This document shows positions 1 through 7,153 of a stretch of DNA of 16,444 nt, in pieces. Numbering within the stretch: the first letter of the stretch is position 1; each line of letters starts with the position of its first letter. Made by a program: the position numbers and the translations under genes. The DNA comes from CFX2 sp014338005 (lineage in GTDB: Bacteria; Chloroflexota; Anaerolineae; Aggregatilineales; Phototrophicaceae). The notes below the pieces were generated by a model. The model saw nothing but the letters and a program-made list of their open reading frames with translations. It was not told where the DNA came from and made no database searches. The stretch is taken from contig SZPE01000096.1 of assembly GCA_030263555.1 (NCBI GenBank), positions 1 through 16,444 on the forward strand, written 5' to 3'.

Positions 1-936
1 GTGCAGGCCGAAGCGCCTCACCTGCTCGAACCCGGCGGCGAGGGTTTGATCGAACCGCCGGACATGGCCGACGCGCCGCCCATCCCGGAAAATCGCGCCG
101 CCGAAGCGCCTGTCCAGGCCGCCCATGCGCGGCTGCCCCGCCCGCTGCTGCCGGCCATCCGCCGCTGGATGCGGCGCGCGCCGCCGGAAGCCGCCGTCCT
201 CGAAACCGCTGCGCCCGAACCCGGCGCAGCCGCCGAGGCTGATTCACATCCGCCAGCCGCCGGCGACCCGCCCATTGTATGGCACTCCGCCCCCACGCCC
301 GCAAAAGCGCCGGAAGTGAGACGCAGCCAGGACGTAAGTCCGCCGGAGATCGCCGCAGCAGCGGCGGTTCACCCGCCCGCGCCGCTCGCCGTTGAAGCGC
401 CCCGGCCAGACGCCGCCCCGGCTTCGCCGTCTTTCGCCCGCCCGACGGCAGCCCACGCGCCGCCGGCCCGCCGGGTGGAAACCCGCGCGCCCGGCCAGCC
501 GCCGCGCCCGCCGGAGGTGGCTTCAGCCGCTTTTGAGCCGGAACCCCCGCCGCCGATCGAAATTCATCAGCCGGAGCGCCCGCCCGTCCCTGACCCGGCA
601 GTTCGCACGACCGCCCCGCCCCATCCCGGCATAACCGAAGTCGGGCGCAGCGAGGCCGCGCCGCCCCGGACGGAGACGGTTTTCACCACACCCGGCCCAC
701 AGCGCCCGCTCGCGCCGCCGCCAACGTTTTCGCCGTCCACGCCCGGCGCGCCGCCGCTTTTCCCTGCCGCGCCGGGGCAGCCCCGCGCCTACCCGTTCGA
801 GGCGGCTGCGCTGCCGAAAGACCTGTGGCCGACCCTGCCGGAAACCCGCGACGACGCGGCAGCCGGCTGGCAGCGCGCTATCCGGGAACAGGAGCGCCGC
901 CAGCGCCTTGACCGCGAACAGAAAGGGGACTGGTAG
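1..936 (+). CDS. Proline/alanine-rich protein preceding the CIS adaptor gene (5' end probably outside window)
   Basis: I do not recognise this as a characterised family. The frame is open from the first base, so the GTG at position 1 may be an internal codon and the protein may start upstream. About 260 of the 311 visible residues are low-complexity Pro/Ala/Arg/Glu sequence, almost certainly disordered. Only the last 50 or so look folded or conserved: an aromatic LWPTLPE motif, then a charged helix rich in Arg, Glu and Gln, ending in GDW. Its stop codon shares one base with the GTG of the next gene, and a GAAAGGGG ribosome site for that gene lies inside its last codons, so the two are translationally coupled. 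In Afp/PVC-type clusters the slot before the LysM adaptor holds a small Afp6-type protein. The short C-terminal segment may be the functional part here, with the long arm acting as a tether. That role is inference. Confidence 0.6.
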   Translation: MQAEAPHLLEPGGEGLIEPPDMADAPPIPENRAAEAPVQAAHARLPRPLLPAIRRWMRRAPPEAAVLETAAPEPGAAAEADSHPPAAGDPPIVWHSAPTPAKAPEVRRSQDVSPPEIAAAAAVHPPAPLAVEAPRPDAAPASPSFARPTAAHAPPARRVETRAPGQPPRPPEVASAAFEPEPPPPIEIHQPERPPVPDPAVRTTAPPHPGITEVGRSEAAPPRTETVFTTPGPQRPLAPPPTFSPSTPGAPPLFPAAPGQPRAYPFEAAALPKDLWPTLPETRDDAAAGWQRAIREQERRQRLDREQKGDW

Positions 937-1658
937 TGGAACGGGTCGTTTTTTTGATCGAACAGACCAACCAGCGCATCGGCTGCCTGCTCAACCCGGA
1001 AAGCCTGACCTTCACCCGTGCCGCCGGTGTTAAACCGCGCCAGTCGCTCGGCGGCCCGCTGGCCGGGGCGGGGCTGTCCGATTATCCGCTGCTGTACATC
1101 GGCGGCGGCAGGACGGAACTTGAACTTGACCTGCTGTTTGATGTCAACCTGGACGGTTCGAGCATCCAGACCGAGGACGTGCGCGACCTGACTGCTCCCT
1201 TCTGGGACATGACCGAAAATAGGGTCGGCGCGGACGGTTTTCGCCACCCGCCCCTGGTGCGGTTCATCTGGGGCAAAGCCTGGAATATGCCTGGCGTGGT
1301 GACGGCAGTCGCCGAACGGCTGGAGTTTTTCACCGCTACCGGCACGCCGCAGCGGTCTTTGCTGCGGATGCGTTTCGTTCGCACCGGCGACCCGGATGAA
1401 GGCCGCCCGCGCGAGCCGATTTTCCTGCCGCCGGAACTGGAAAATTTCGAGGACATCACGCCTTTCCTGGTAGACCGCGAGGAAATGTACGCCTTCACCG
1501 CCGACGACCGGCTGGACGAACTGGCCTTCCGGTATTACGGCGACCCGCAGTTGTGGCGTTTGATCGCCCGCTACAACGACGTACCCGACCCGCTCAACAT
1601 CACGCCGGGTACGCTGCTCAACATTCCCGGCATCGAAATCACCCGAAGGAGAGCTTGA
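936..1658 (+). CDS. CIS tube/LysM baseplate adaptor protein (Afp7/Pvc7-like)
   Basis: The protein (240 aa) matches the LysM-containing adaptor of contractile injection systems, which links the inner tube to the VgrG-like spike hub. The N-terminal part (about 1-150) has the CIS tube-protein pattern: an early segment, LNPESLTFTR, and a long beta-rich stretch containing ELELDLLFDV. A short linker then leads to a LysM-like C-terminus (about 178-233) with the motifs DELAFRYYGDPQLWRLIARYN and PGTLLNIPG. The GTG start at 936 overlaps the upstream stop by one base and is preceded by a GGGG ribosome site at about 925-928. The next gene starts 4 bases after the stop and encodes the spike, the same order as afp7-afp8. 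The family assignment is strong. The assembly role is known for homologues and not shown here. Confidence 0.88.
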   Translation: MERVVFLIEQTNQRIGCLLNPESLTFTRAAGVKPRQSLGGPLAGAGLSDYPLLYIGGGRTELELDLLFDVNLDGSSIQTEDVRDLTAPFWDMTENRVGADGFRHPPLVRFIWGKAWNMPGVVTAVAERLEFFTATGTPQRSLLRMRFVRTGDPDEGRPREPIFLPPELENFEDITPFLVDREEMYAFTADDRLDELAFRYYGDPQLWRLIARYNDVPDPLNITPGTLLNIPGIEITRRRA

Positions 1659-1662
1659 AGCC

Positions 1663-3177
1663 GTGACCATGCCGCCCGTCACTGCCCTGTCCGAAGTCGT
1701 GATCGAAGCCGGCGGCGCGCCCCTCGGCGCGGCGGCCATTCAAACGCTCAGCGAGGTGCGCGTCCAGCAGCGGCTTTCGCTGCCCACGCTCTGCGAGCTG
1801 GCATTTTATGACGAGCCGGATACGGCAGATTTCGCGCCCGGCATGGCGCTGCGGGTCGGCATCAGCGGGCGCAGCACGCCCATTTTCGGCGGGCAGATCA
1901 CGGCGGTCGAGTATATTTACGCGCCTTCTGGCGAGCGCGAGGTGCGCGTCCGGGCCTATGACCAGCTTCACGCCCTGCGGAAGCGCCAGACCGTCCGCAC
2001 GCACGTCCAGGTCAACGCCCGCAGCCTGGCGCGCGACCTGGTTGGCGACCTGGGGCTGCGGGTCGAGGCGATGGCCGACGGCCCGACCTGGCAGTGGCTC
2101 GTCCAGCACCGCCAGTCTGACTTCGACCTGCTGGTCGAGGTGGCCGAACGCTGCGGCCTGTACCTGACGCTGCGCGATGGCGTACTGCACCTTATCACCC
2201 TGGAAGGTTTTGGCGAAACCGTCACCCTCACGCTGGGCAGCACCCTGCTGGAAGCGCGTGTCGAAATCAACGGCGACCCGGCCTGCCGTTCGGTGGTCGC
2301 CACCGGCTGGAGTCCGGTTTACGTGGATACACACGAGGGGCGCGCCCGGTCGGCGCGGTCGGGGCGGCTGGTACGCGCCGAGGTCGAGCCGGGCCAGGTG
2401 GGCGGCTCCGGCGCGCGGGCGCTGGTTAACGAAGCGGCGCAGAACCAGCAGCACGCCGAAGCGATGGCGCAGGCCGAACTGGACGCGCGGGCAGCGCGCG
2501 AGGTGACGCTGTGGGGCGTGGCCGAAGGCAGCCCGCTGCTGCGTCCCGGCTGCCCGGTCGAGGTGCAGGGACTCGCCAGCGCGGTCGTCGGGCGTTACAT
2601 CCTCACCAGCGTCAACCACATCATCAACGATACACTCGGTTACGTGGCCGAAATCGCCACCACCCCACCCCCCGCGCGCGAACGCCCCAGGGGATCGGTC
2701 GCCACGCCCGGCATCGTCACGCGCGTAAACGACCCCGAACGCCGGGGGCGCGTGCGCGTCAAACTGCCGGCTTATGAAAACGTGGAAACCGACTGGTTGG
2801 GCGTGGTATCGGCGGGCGCGGGCCAGGGTAAGGGGCTGGCGATTCTGCCGAACGTGGGCGACCTGGTGCTGGTGCTGCTGACGCATGAAGACCCGGCGCA
2901 GGGTGTGGTGCTGGGCGGCCTGTACGGCAAAAACCGGGTGGACGATCCCGGCGAACAGGGCGGCAGCATCCGGCGTTTCACCATCCTCACGCCCGGCGGC
3001 CAGCGCATCCGGCTGGACGATGGGCGCGGCGCGATCCGCCTGGAAAACCGGGACGGCAGTTTTATCGAACTTTCGCCCGGCAAGGTGCGGCTGCACGCCG
3101 ATACCGATCTGGAAATCGAAGCGCCGGGGCGTTCAATCACCATCCGGGGCAGCCGCATAGATTTTGAGAGGGGCTGA
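1663..3177 (+). CDS. VgrG/gp27-gp5-like spike protein of a contractile injection system (Afp8-like)
   Basis: The protein (504 aa) is the central trimeric spike that sits below the tube and carries the PAAR tip. Residues about 1-330 look like the gp27-type hub, with FGGQITAVEY and a central QHRQSDFDLLVEVAERCG motif typical of phage late control D/VgrG proteins. Residues about 345-425 are a gp5-type OB fold (TPGIVTRVNDPERRGRVRVK followed by PNVGDLVLV and GVVLGGLYG). The last 70 residues form a short repetitive beta region (IRLDDGRGAIRLENRDGSFI) expected to make the needle. I see no lysozyme domain and no effector extension, and the length is ordinary for Afp8-like spikes. The GTG start follows an AAGGAG ribosome site at about 1646-1651. 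An in-frame ATG at 1669 is an alternative. The stop overlaps the next ATG (TGATG). Confidence 0.9.
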   Translation: MTMPPVTALSEVVIEAGGAPLGAAAIQTLSEVRVQQRLSLPTLCELAFYDEPDTADFAPGMALRVGISGRSTPIFGGQITAVEYIYAPSGEREVRVRAYDQLHALRKRQTVRTHVQVNARSLARDLVGDLGLRVEAMADGPTWQWLVQHRQSDFDLLVEVAERCGLYLTLRDGVLHLITLEGFGETVTLTLGSTLLEARVEINGDPACRSVVATGWSPVYVDTHEGRARSARSGRLVRAEVEPGQVGGSGARALVNEAAQNQQHAEAMAQAELDARAAREVTLWGVAEGSPLLRPGCPVEVQGLASAVVGRYILTSVNHIINDTLGYVAEIATTPPPARERPRGSVATPGIVTRVNDPERRGRVRVKLPAYENVETDWLGVVSAGAGQGKGLAILPNVGDLVLVLLTHEDPAQGVVLGGLYGKNRVDDPGEQGGSIRRFTILTPGGQRIRLDDGRGAIRLENRDGSFIELSPGKVRLHADTDLEIEAPGRSITIRGSRIDFERG

Positions 3178-3515
3178 TGAACATTCTGACGCACGGCGCT
3201 TCGCTGGTCTGCGCGCACGAATTAGGCAATGTCATCATCGTGCCGACGCAGTTCCTGGTCTGGATCGAGGGGCGTCCCGCCCTGGTGGACAACAACCCGG
3301 AGGGCGCGTTTATCATCGGCTGCCCGAACGTCGGCATCACCATCAAACCGTGCAGCACGACGCTGGCCGTCCAGATCGGCTACTGCGATTTTATTGCCAT
3401 CAACGGCCAGCGGGTGTGCCTGGATACTGTCACCGGCCTGACCGACGGCACGCCGCCGGGCGTGGTTACGTACAAAGTCCGCAGCCCAGGGCAAGACCTG
3501 GTTTCCGTCAAGTGA
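3177..3515 (+). CDS. PAAR-like spike-tip protein (Afp10-like position)
   Basis: This 112-aa protein resembles the small PAAR-like proteins of extracellular CIS clusters that cap the spike. It opens with HGASLVCAHELG and continues with short beta strands and spaced cysteines (C12, C49, C58, C69, C81), plus His6 and His14. These could bind a metal at the apex, as His/Cys residues do in PAAR proteins. The phrases FIIGCPNVG and FIAINGQRVCL are typical of the family, and no C-terminal toxin is fused. The ATG shares a base with the spike stop, and a GAGAGGGG ribosome site lies in the end of the spike gene, so spike and tip are probably made together. In Afp/PVC the gp25-like gene comes before the PAAR gene; here the order is reversed. 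Assignment rests on size, composition and position. Confidence 0.75.
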   Translation: MNILTHGASLVCAHELGNVIIVPTQFLVWIEGRPALVDNNPEGAFIIGCPNVGITIKPCSTTLAVQIGYCDFIAINGQRVCLDTVTGLTDGTPPGVVTYKVRSPGQDLVSVK

Positions 3516-3530
3516 GGGTGAGGTAAGGGT

Positions 3531-3953
3531 ATGCGCGCGCGTTTTCGCGCCTGGCGTTTTCAACATCCCGATTTTGGCGAGGCCGGGAACGGCCTGAATC
3601 TCATCCCCGGCCTGGGGGTGGAGATGGTCGAGGGCGACGCCGCCATCCGGCAGGCCATTTACCTGCTGCTTTCCACCCGACCGGGCGAGCGCGTGATGCG
3701 CCCGGAATACGGCTGTCCCCTGCACCGGCTGATCTTCGCGCCCAACGACGAAACCACCGCCGGGCTGGCGATCTTTTATGTCCAGCGGGCGATCAAACGC
3801 TGGGAGCCGCGTATTGATGTCCTGGAACTGGACGCGCGCCGCAGCCCCGACCGCCCGGAACAACTGGAAATTTTTCTGAAATACCGCATCAAAGCCACTC
3901 AGCAAACCAGCGCGCTGGTTTTTCCGCTGAACCTGACGGGTGAGGAGGCATAA
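3531..3953 (+). CDS. gp25-like baseplate wedge protein (GPW/gp25 family, Afp9-like)
   Basis: The protein (140 aa) is a GPW/gp25-family baseplate component, which in phage T4 and T6SS (TssE) sits in the wedge and starts sheath polymerisation. The diagnostic segment is visible: AIRQAIYLLLSTRPGERVMR followed by PEYGCPLHRLIF (about residues 38-69), including the Glu-Arg pair of the family (E53, R54) and the R57-P58-E59-Y60-G61 turn. The C-terminus follows the usual helix plus beta-strand pattern (AIKRWEPRIDVLEL). Length is normal. It starts 15 bases after the PAAR-like gene with a purine-rich GAGGTAAGGG ribosome site, and its TAA stop overlaps the ATG of the next gene (TAATG), indicating coupling to its wedge partner. 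Confidence 0.92.
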   Translation: MRARFRAWRFQHPDFGEAGNGLNLIPGLGVEMVEGDAAIRQAIYLLLSTRPGERVMRPEYGCPLHRLIFAPNDETTAGLAIFYVQRAIKRWEPRIDVLELDARRSPDRPEQLEIFLKYRIKATQQTSALVFPLNLTGEEA

Positions 3954-6616
3954 TGCCGCTGACGCCACCGAAACTGCACGACCGGACTTTCGAGCAGCTT
4001 CTTTTTGAAGCCACGCTCAAAATGAACCAATCCACGCGGGAGAAATGGGACGACCTAACCCCCAACGACCCCGGCATCGTGCTGCTTGAACTATTTACCT
4101 ATCTGACTGAGGTGATGCTGTACCGCCTCAACCGGCTGCCGGAACACGCTTACATCGCCTTTTTGAACCTGCTGGGGGTATCCTTACAGCCGCCGACGGC
4201 GGCCAGCGCCAACCTCACCTTCAGCATCCCGGAAGCCCTGGACAGGCCGGTGGAAATCCCGCGCGGCACGCGGGTGACAACCGAAGGCGGCAGCGGCGCC
4301 GAACCGCCCATATTCGCAACCGTAGAGGCCGCCATCATCCATCCGGGGCAAACGTCGGTCACGGTGCGCGCCTTCCACTGCGACATGGTGGAGGCCGAAA
4401 AAGCCGCCCGCGACGCCTACCGCGAAACCCGCCTGCCGAACACTTTCTTTCGCGTCCGGCAGCCGCCCATCATCGCGCCCACCGGCGACAGCCTCGACCT
4501 GATGGTGGGCGTCGAAACTGACCCCGACGAGCTGGACACCCAGGCAGTCGCCATCGAATACGGTGGTAAAACCTACCGCATCTGGAAAGAGGTGAGCAAC
4601 TTCACCGACCTGGGGCCGGACGACCGGTACGTTTACGTGGCCGACCGCATCACCGGGACGATTTCGTTCGCACCGTCGGTGCGAATGCTGGATGCCGAAG
4701 GCAGCCTCGCCATCAGCGCGACGCCGCTGGCCGAAGTCCCCGACCCTACGCGCGACGTTCGCGTATGGTACCGGCGCGGCGGCGGTGTGGACGGCAATCT
4801 GCCGTCCAACGTCCTGCGCGTGGTCAAGGATACCGACAAAGTACCGCCGGGCATCGAAGTCACCAACCCCGAACCCGCCACCGGCGGCCAGGACGCCGAA
4901 ACCCTGGACAACGCCCTCATTCGCGGCCCGCTGGAGCTGCGTTCCCTGGCGCGCGCGGTGACGGCCCGCGATTACGAACGGCTGGCGCTTAAGGATGCCC
5001 ACGCCAGCCGCGCCAGCGCCTTTAACCAGAAAGACCTGTGGTCGTTCGCGCCGCCGGGTTCGGTGGAAGTGCTGGTCGTGCCGTATATCGAAGCGGCCAT
5101 CCAGCACGGCGTGCCGGTCACGCCGGCGCTGCTGGCCGAATATACCACGCCGGACGCGCTGACACCTATTCAAAAGCTGCTCGATGACCGGCGGCCATTG
5201 GGCGTTCGCTGCATCACCCGCTGGGCCGGCCATAAACCCGTTCACATCCGGGGGCGGCTGATCGTGGTTCACGAAGAAGATCCCAACCGCGTCCGCGAGC
5301 GCGTGATCCGCCGCCTGAACCAGGTCATCAACCCGCTGCCGGTACAGGAAGCCATCAACCTGGCCCCCTGGGAGCAGGAAAATACCCACCCCGCTACCCG
5401 CCAGATCGCCGGCGGCTGGCCGTTTGGCCGGGCGCTGAACGTTTCGGACGTTTACCACATCATCCTGCGGGAGCCGGGCGTGCGCTGGGTCGAAAATATC
5501 CGCCTGCTGGTGGACGAAGCGCCGACACAGAACGTCGCGTCGGTGGAGGCCGATTATTTCCAGCCCAACACCTGGTATGCCGGCAGCGGCAGCCTCCTGT
5601 TCCGCACCTTCGACAACGGCCAGGGCTGGGAAGTGTGCAGCCGCTTCCCGGAAGAAGAACAGGTCGCCCTGGTGAAAGCCCATCCCGAAGTGCCGGGGCT
5701 GGTGGTGGCCGTCACCAAAACGGCGGCCCGCGTCTCGCGGCTGCATTTTTCCTGGGACTGCGGCGAAAGCTGGGAAGAAATTAAACGCATCACCGATTTT
5801 GAAATCGAAGACATCGCCTGGACGCTGCGCGGCGGCCAGCCGCTGCTGCTGCTGGCGACCGATCACGGCCTGTACGAACTGGAAGCGCGCGGCGAAAACC
5901 TGGTGCAGCTTTTGGTAGACCGCAGCGACCCCGCGCGCGGTTTTTATGCCATCACGGCTTTTAAAGAGCCGCGCGGTTTTTCCGGCGTGGCGGTATCCGC
6001 CCAGGGGCTGCGCGGTGTTTATCTGTCGTCGCAGGGCGGCGCGTCGAACACCTTCCGGCATATCGGACTCGAAGGCCAGGACATCCGCGTGCTGGCCGTC
6101 CAGCAGGTCGAAACCACCGCCTACCTGTGGGCCGGCGCGGCCACCCCCGGTGGGATGACCTTCGGTGTGGGCTGTTTTCGCTGGCAGCTTCGCGGCGACG
6201 AGGACTCCCCGGACGGCTGGATGCCCTTTAACCGCGACTGGAACGGCGGAAGCTGCCTGGGGCTGACGTTTTTGGGGACGAAGGCGCTGGCCGCCACCTA
6301 CCGGTCAGGCGTGGTATCGCTGGAGACGGCGGAGCGCGACGCCGCCTGGGCCGAACCGCGCATCCGAGGCGGGCTGCTGCTCTCCGCCCGCGACCGCTAC
6401 GCCCGGCTCAGCGCCGTCCGGTCGAACCCCCGCGCGAACGTCGTGATGGCCGGCGGCCTGGAGGGGGTTTTCGTCAGCACCGACGGCGGCAGCGCCTACA
6501 ATCACGTCTCCATCACCGAATATCTGGACAAAGTGACCATCCCGCCAACCTGGACGTTTGTATCCGGCACGCACGAGTTTGAAGTGGTGGACGAGCATGA
6601 AGCGGCAGGACATTGA
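3953..6616 (+). CDS. Baseplate J-like wedge protein (Afp11/gp6-like) with C-terminal Asp-box beta-propeller
   Basis: The protein (887 aa) builds the baseplate wedge. Residues about 1-520 match CIS/phage putative baseplate assembly proteins: LTPNDPGIVLLELFTYLTEV with YRLNRLPEHAYIAFLNLLG near the N-terminus, RAVTARDYERLAL at about 330-345, and a C-terminal baseplate segment ending at REPGVRWVENIRLLVDEAP. After about residue 523 the sequence changes character. It becomes a repetitive beta-rich region with Asp-box-like turns: FDNGQGW at about 553, SWDCGESW at about 600, SSQGGAS at about 692 and STDGGSAY at about 842. This suggests a sialidase/BNR-type beta-propeller fused to the wedge. I see no catalytic set of a sialidase, so a binding role is more likely. 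The start is coupled to the gp25-like gene, and the 3' end overlaps the next gene by 20 bases. The J-like call is firm; the propeller is a fold inference. Confidence 0.9.
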   Translation: MPLTPPKLHDRTFEQLLFEATLKMNQSTREKWDDLTPNDPGIVLLELFTYLTEVMLYRLNRLPEHAYIAFLNLLGVSLQPPTAASANLTFSIPEALDRPVEIPRGTRVTTEGGSGAEPPIFATVEAAIIHPGQTSVTVRAFHCDMVEAEKAARDAYRETRLPNTFFRVRQPPIIAPTGDSLDLMVGVETDPDELDTQAVAIEYGGKTYRIWKEVSNFTDLGPDDRYVYVADRITGTISFAPSVRMLDAEGSLAISATPLAEVPDPTRDVRVWYRRGGGVDGNLPSNVLRVVKDTDKVPPGIEVTNPEPATGGQDAETLDNALIRGPLELRSLARAVTARDYERLALKDAHASRASAFNQKDLWSFAPPGSVEVLVVPYIEAAIQHGVPVTPALLAEYTTPDALTPIQKLLDDRRPLGVRCITRWAGHKPVHIRGRLIVVHEEDPNRVRERVIRRLNQVINPLPVQEAINLAPWEQENTHPATRQIAGGWPFGRALNVSDVYHIILREPGVRWVENIRLLVDEAPTQNVASVEADYFQPNTWYAGSGSLLFRTFDNGQGWEVCSRFPEEEQVALVKAHPEVPGLVVAVTKTAARVSRLHFSWDCGESWEEIKRITDFEIEDIAWTLRGGQPLLLLATDHGLYELEARGENLVQLLVDRSDPARGFYAITAFKEPRGFSGVAVSAQGLRGVYLSSQGGASNTFRHIGLEGQDIRVLAVQQVETTAYLWAGAATPGGMTFGVGCFRWQLRGDEDSPDGWMPFNRDWNGGSCLGLTFLGTKALAATYRSGVVSLETAERDAAWAEPRIRGGLLLSARDRYARLSAVRSNPRANVVMAGGLEGVFVSTDGGSAYNHVSITEYLDKVTIPPTWTFVSGTHEFEVVDEHEAAGH

Positions 6617-7145
6617 ACGACTGCTCCCGGCGGTCTTCCAGCGCACCATCATGGAAGACAACCTGCTCACACATCTGCTGGAGCTGATGGCTTTTTTGCA
6701 CGCCCCGGCGGAAGAAATTTTGAGCCATCTGGACGCTTTTTTCGACCCGTACCGTGCGCCGGACGATTTCGTGTCTTACCTGGCAACCTGGCTAAACCTG
6801 GAATCGGTCTGGGAATCGGACACCATCAAAGAAGATATTGCCCTGTTTCCGCCCCAGATTCGCCTGCGCGAACTGGTGGCCGAGGCGGCCTACCTGGCGA
6901 AATGGCGCGGCACAGAACAGGGTTTGCGGCGCTACCTGGAGGTGGCGACCGGCATTGACGGCTTCCGCGTCACCGACCAGGCGACCGACTCGAACGGGCG
7001 GCCTATCCCTTTCCATATCGTGGTTTACGCCCCGGAAAGCGCCCGATTTTACCGGAGCATCATTGAAAGAATCATCCGGCACGAAAAACCGGCCTATGTA
7101 ACACACGAACTCATCATCGGGCAGGTTGAAGAGGCGGCGGATTAG
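6597..7145 (+). CDS. Tail protein I-like CIS baseplate component
   Basis: The protein (182 aa) resembles the short phage tail proteins (P2 gpI-like, TIGR02242-type) found next to baseplate J-like genes, where they help complete the wedge and can connect fibres. Family features are the opening LLPAVFQRT, a helical segment (about 22-46), the motif DPYRAPDDFVSYLATWLNLE (about 50-69), the WRGTEQGLRRYLEVATGIDG segment, and a beta-rich C-terminus. I chose the ATG at 6597, which overlaps the upstream gene by 20 bases, because the family motif begins right after it. The in-frame ATG at 6558 would add 13 residues inside the upstream gene and is less likely. An AGGAGG at 7144-7149 overlapping its stop codon serves the next gene. 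It is the last recognisable core CIS gene of the cluster. Confidence 0.82.
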   Translation: MKRQDIERLLPAVFQRTIMEDNLLTHLLELMAFLHAPAEEILSHLDAFFDPYRAPDDFVSYLATWLNLESVWESDTIKEDIALFPPQIRLRELVAEAAYLAKWRGTEQGLRRYLEVATGIDGFRVTDQATDSNGRPIPFHIVVYAPESARFYRSIIERIIRHEKPAYVTHELIIGQVEEAAD

Positions 7146-7153
7146 GAGGCGCG

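Noticed and set aside
1639..3096. Long minus-strand open frame opposite the spike gene
   Set aside because: It lies wholly antisense to a gene with clear VgrG-like domains. Long antisense frames are expected in GC-rich genes, and its Arg/Ala/His-rich composition matches no family.
4184..6061. Minus-strand open frame of 625 codons opposite the baseplate J-like gene
   Set aside because: It is a shadow of strong plus-strand coding sequence. The translation is low in conserved motifs and has no ribosome site.
6558..6596. Upstream ATG for the tail protein I-like gene
   Set aside because: It adds 13 residues (MYPARTSLKWWTS) unlike the family N-terminus and deepens the overlap with the preceding gene. 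The ATG at 6597 fits the family start.
5520..6616. Active sialidase domain in the baseplate protein
   Set aside because: Asp-box-like turns are present, but I could not see the arginine triad and Tyr/Glu catalytic set. Only a propeller fold is claimed.
1..7145. Contractile-tailed prophage
   Set aside because: The gene set and order (CIS tube/LysM adaptor, short VgrG-like spike, PAAR-like, gp25-like, large J-like protein) fit CIS better, and no capsid, packaging, lysis or integration genes are visible. A prophage cannot be fully excluded without the upstream sequence.
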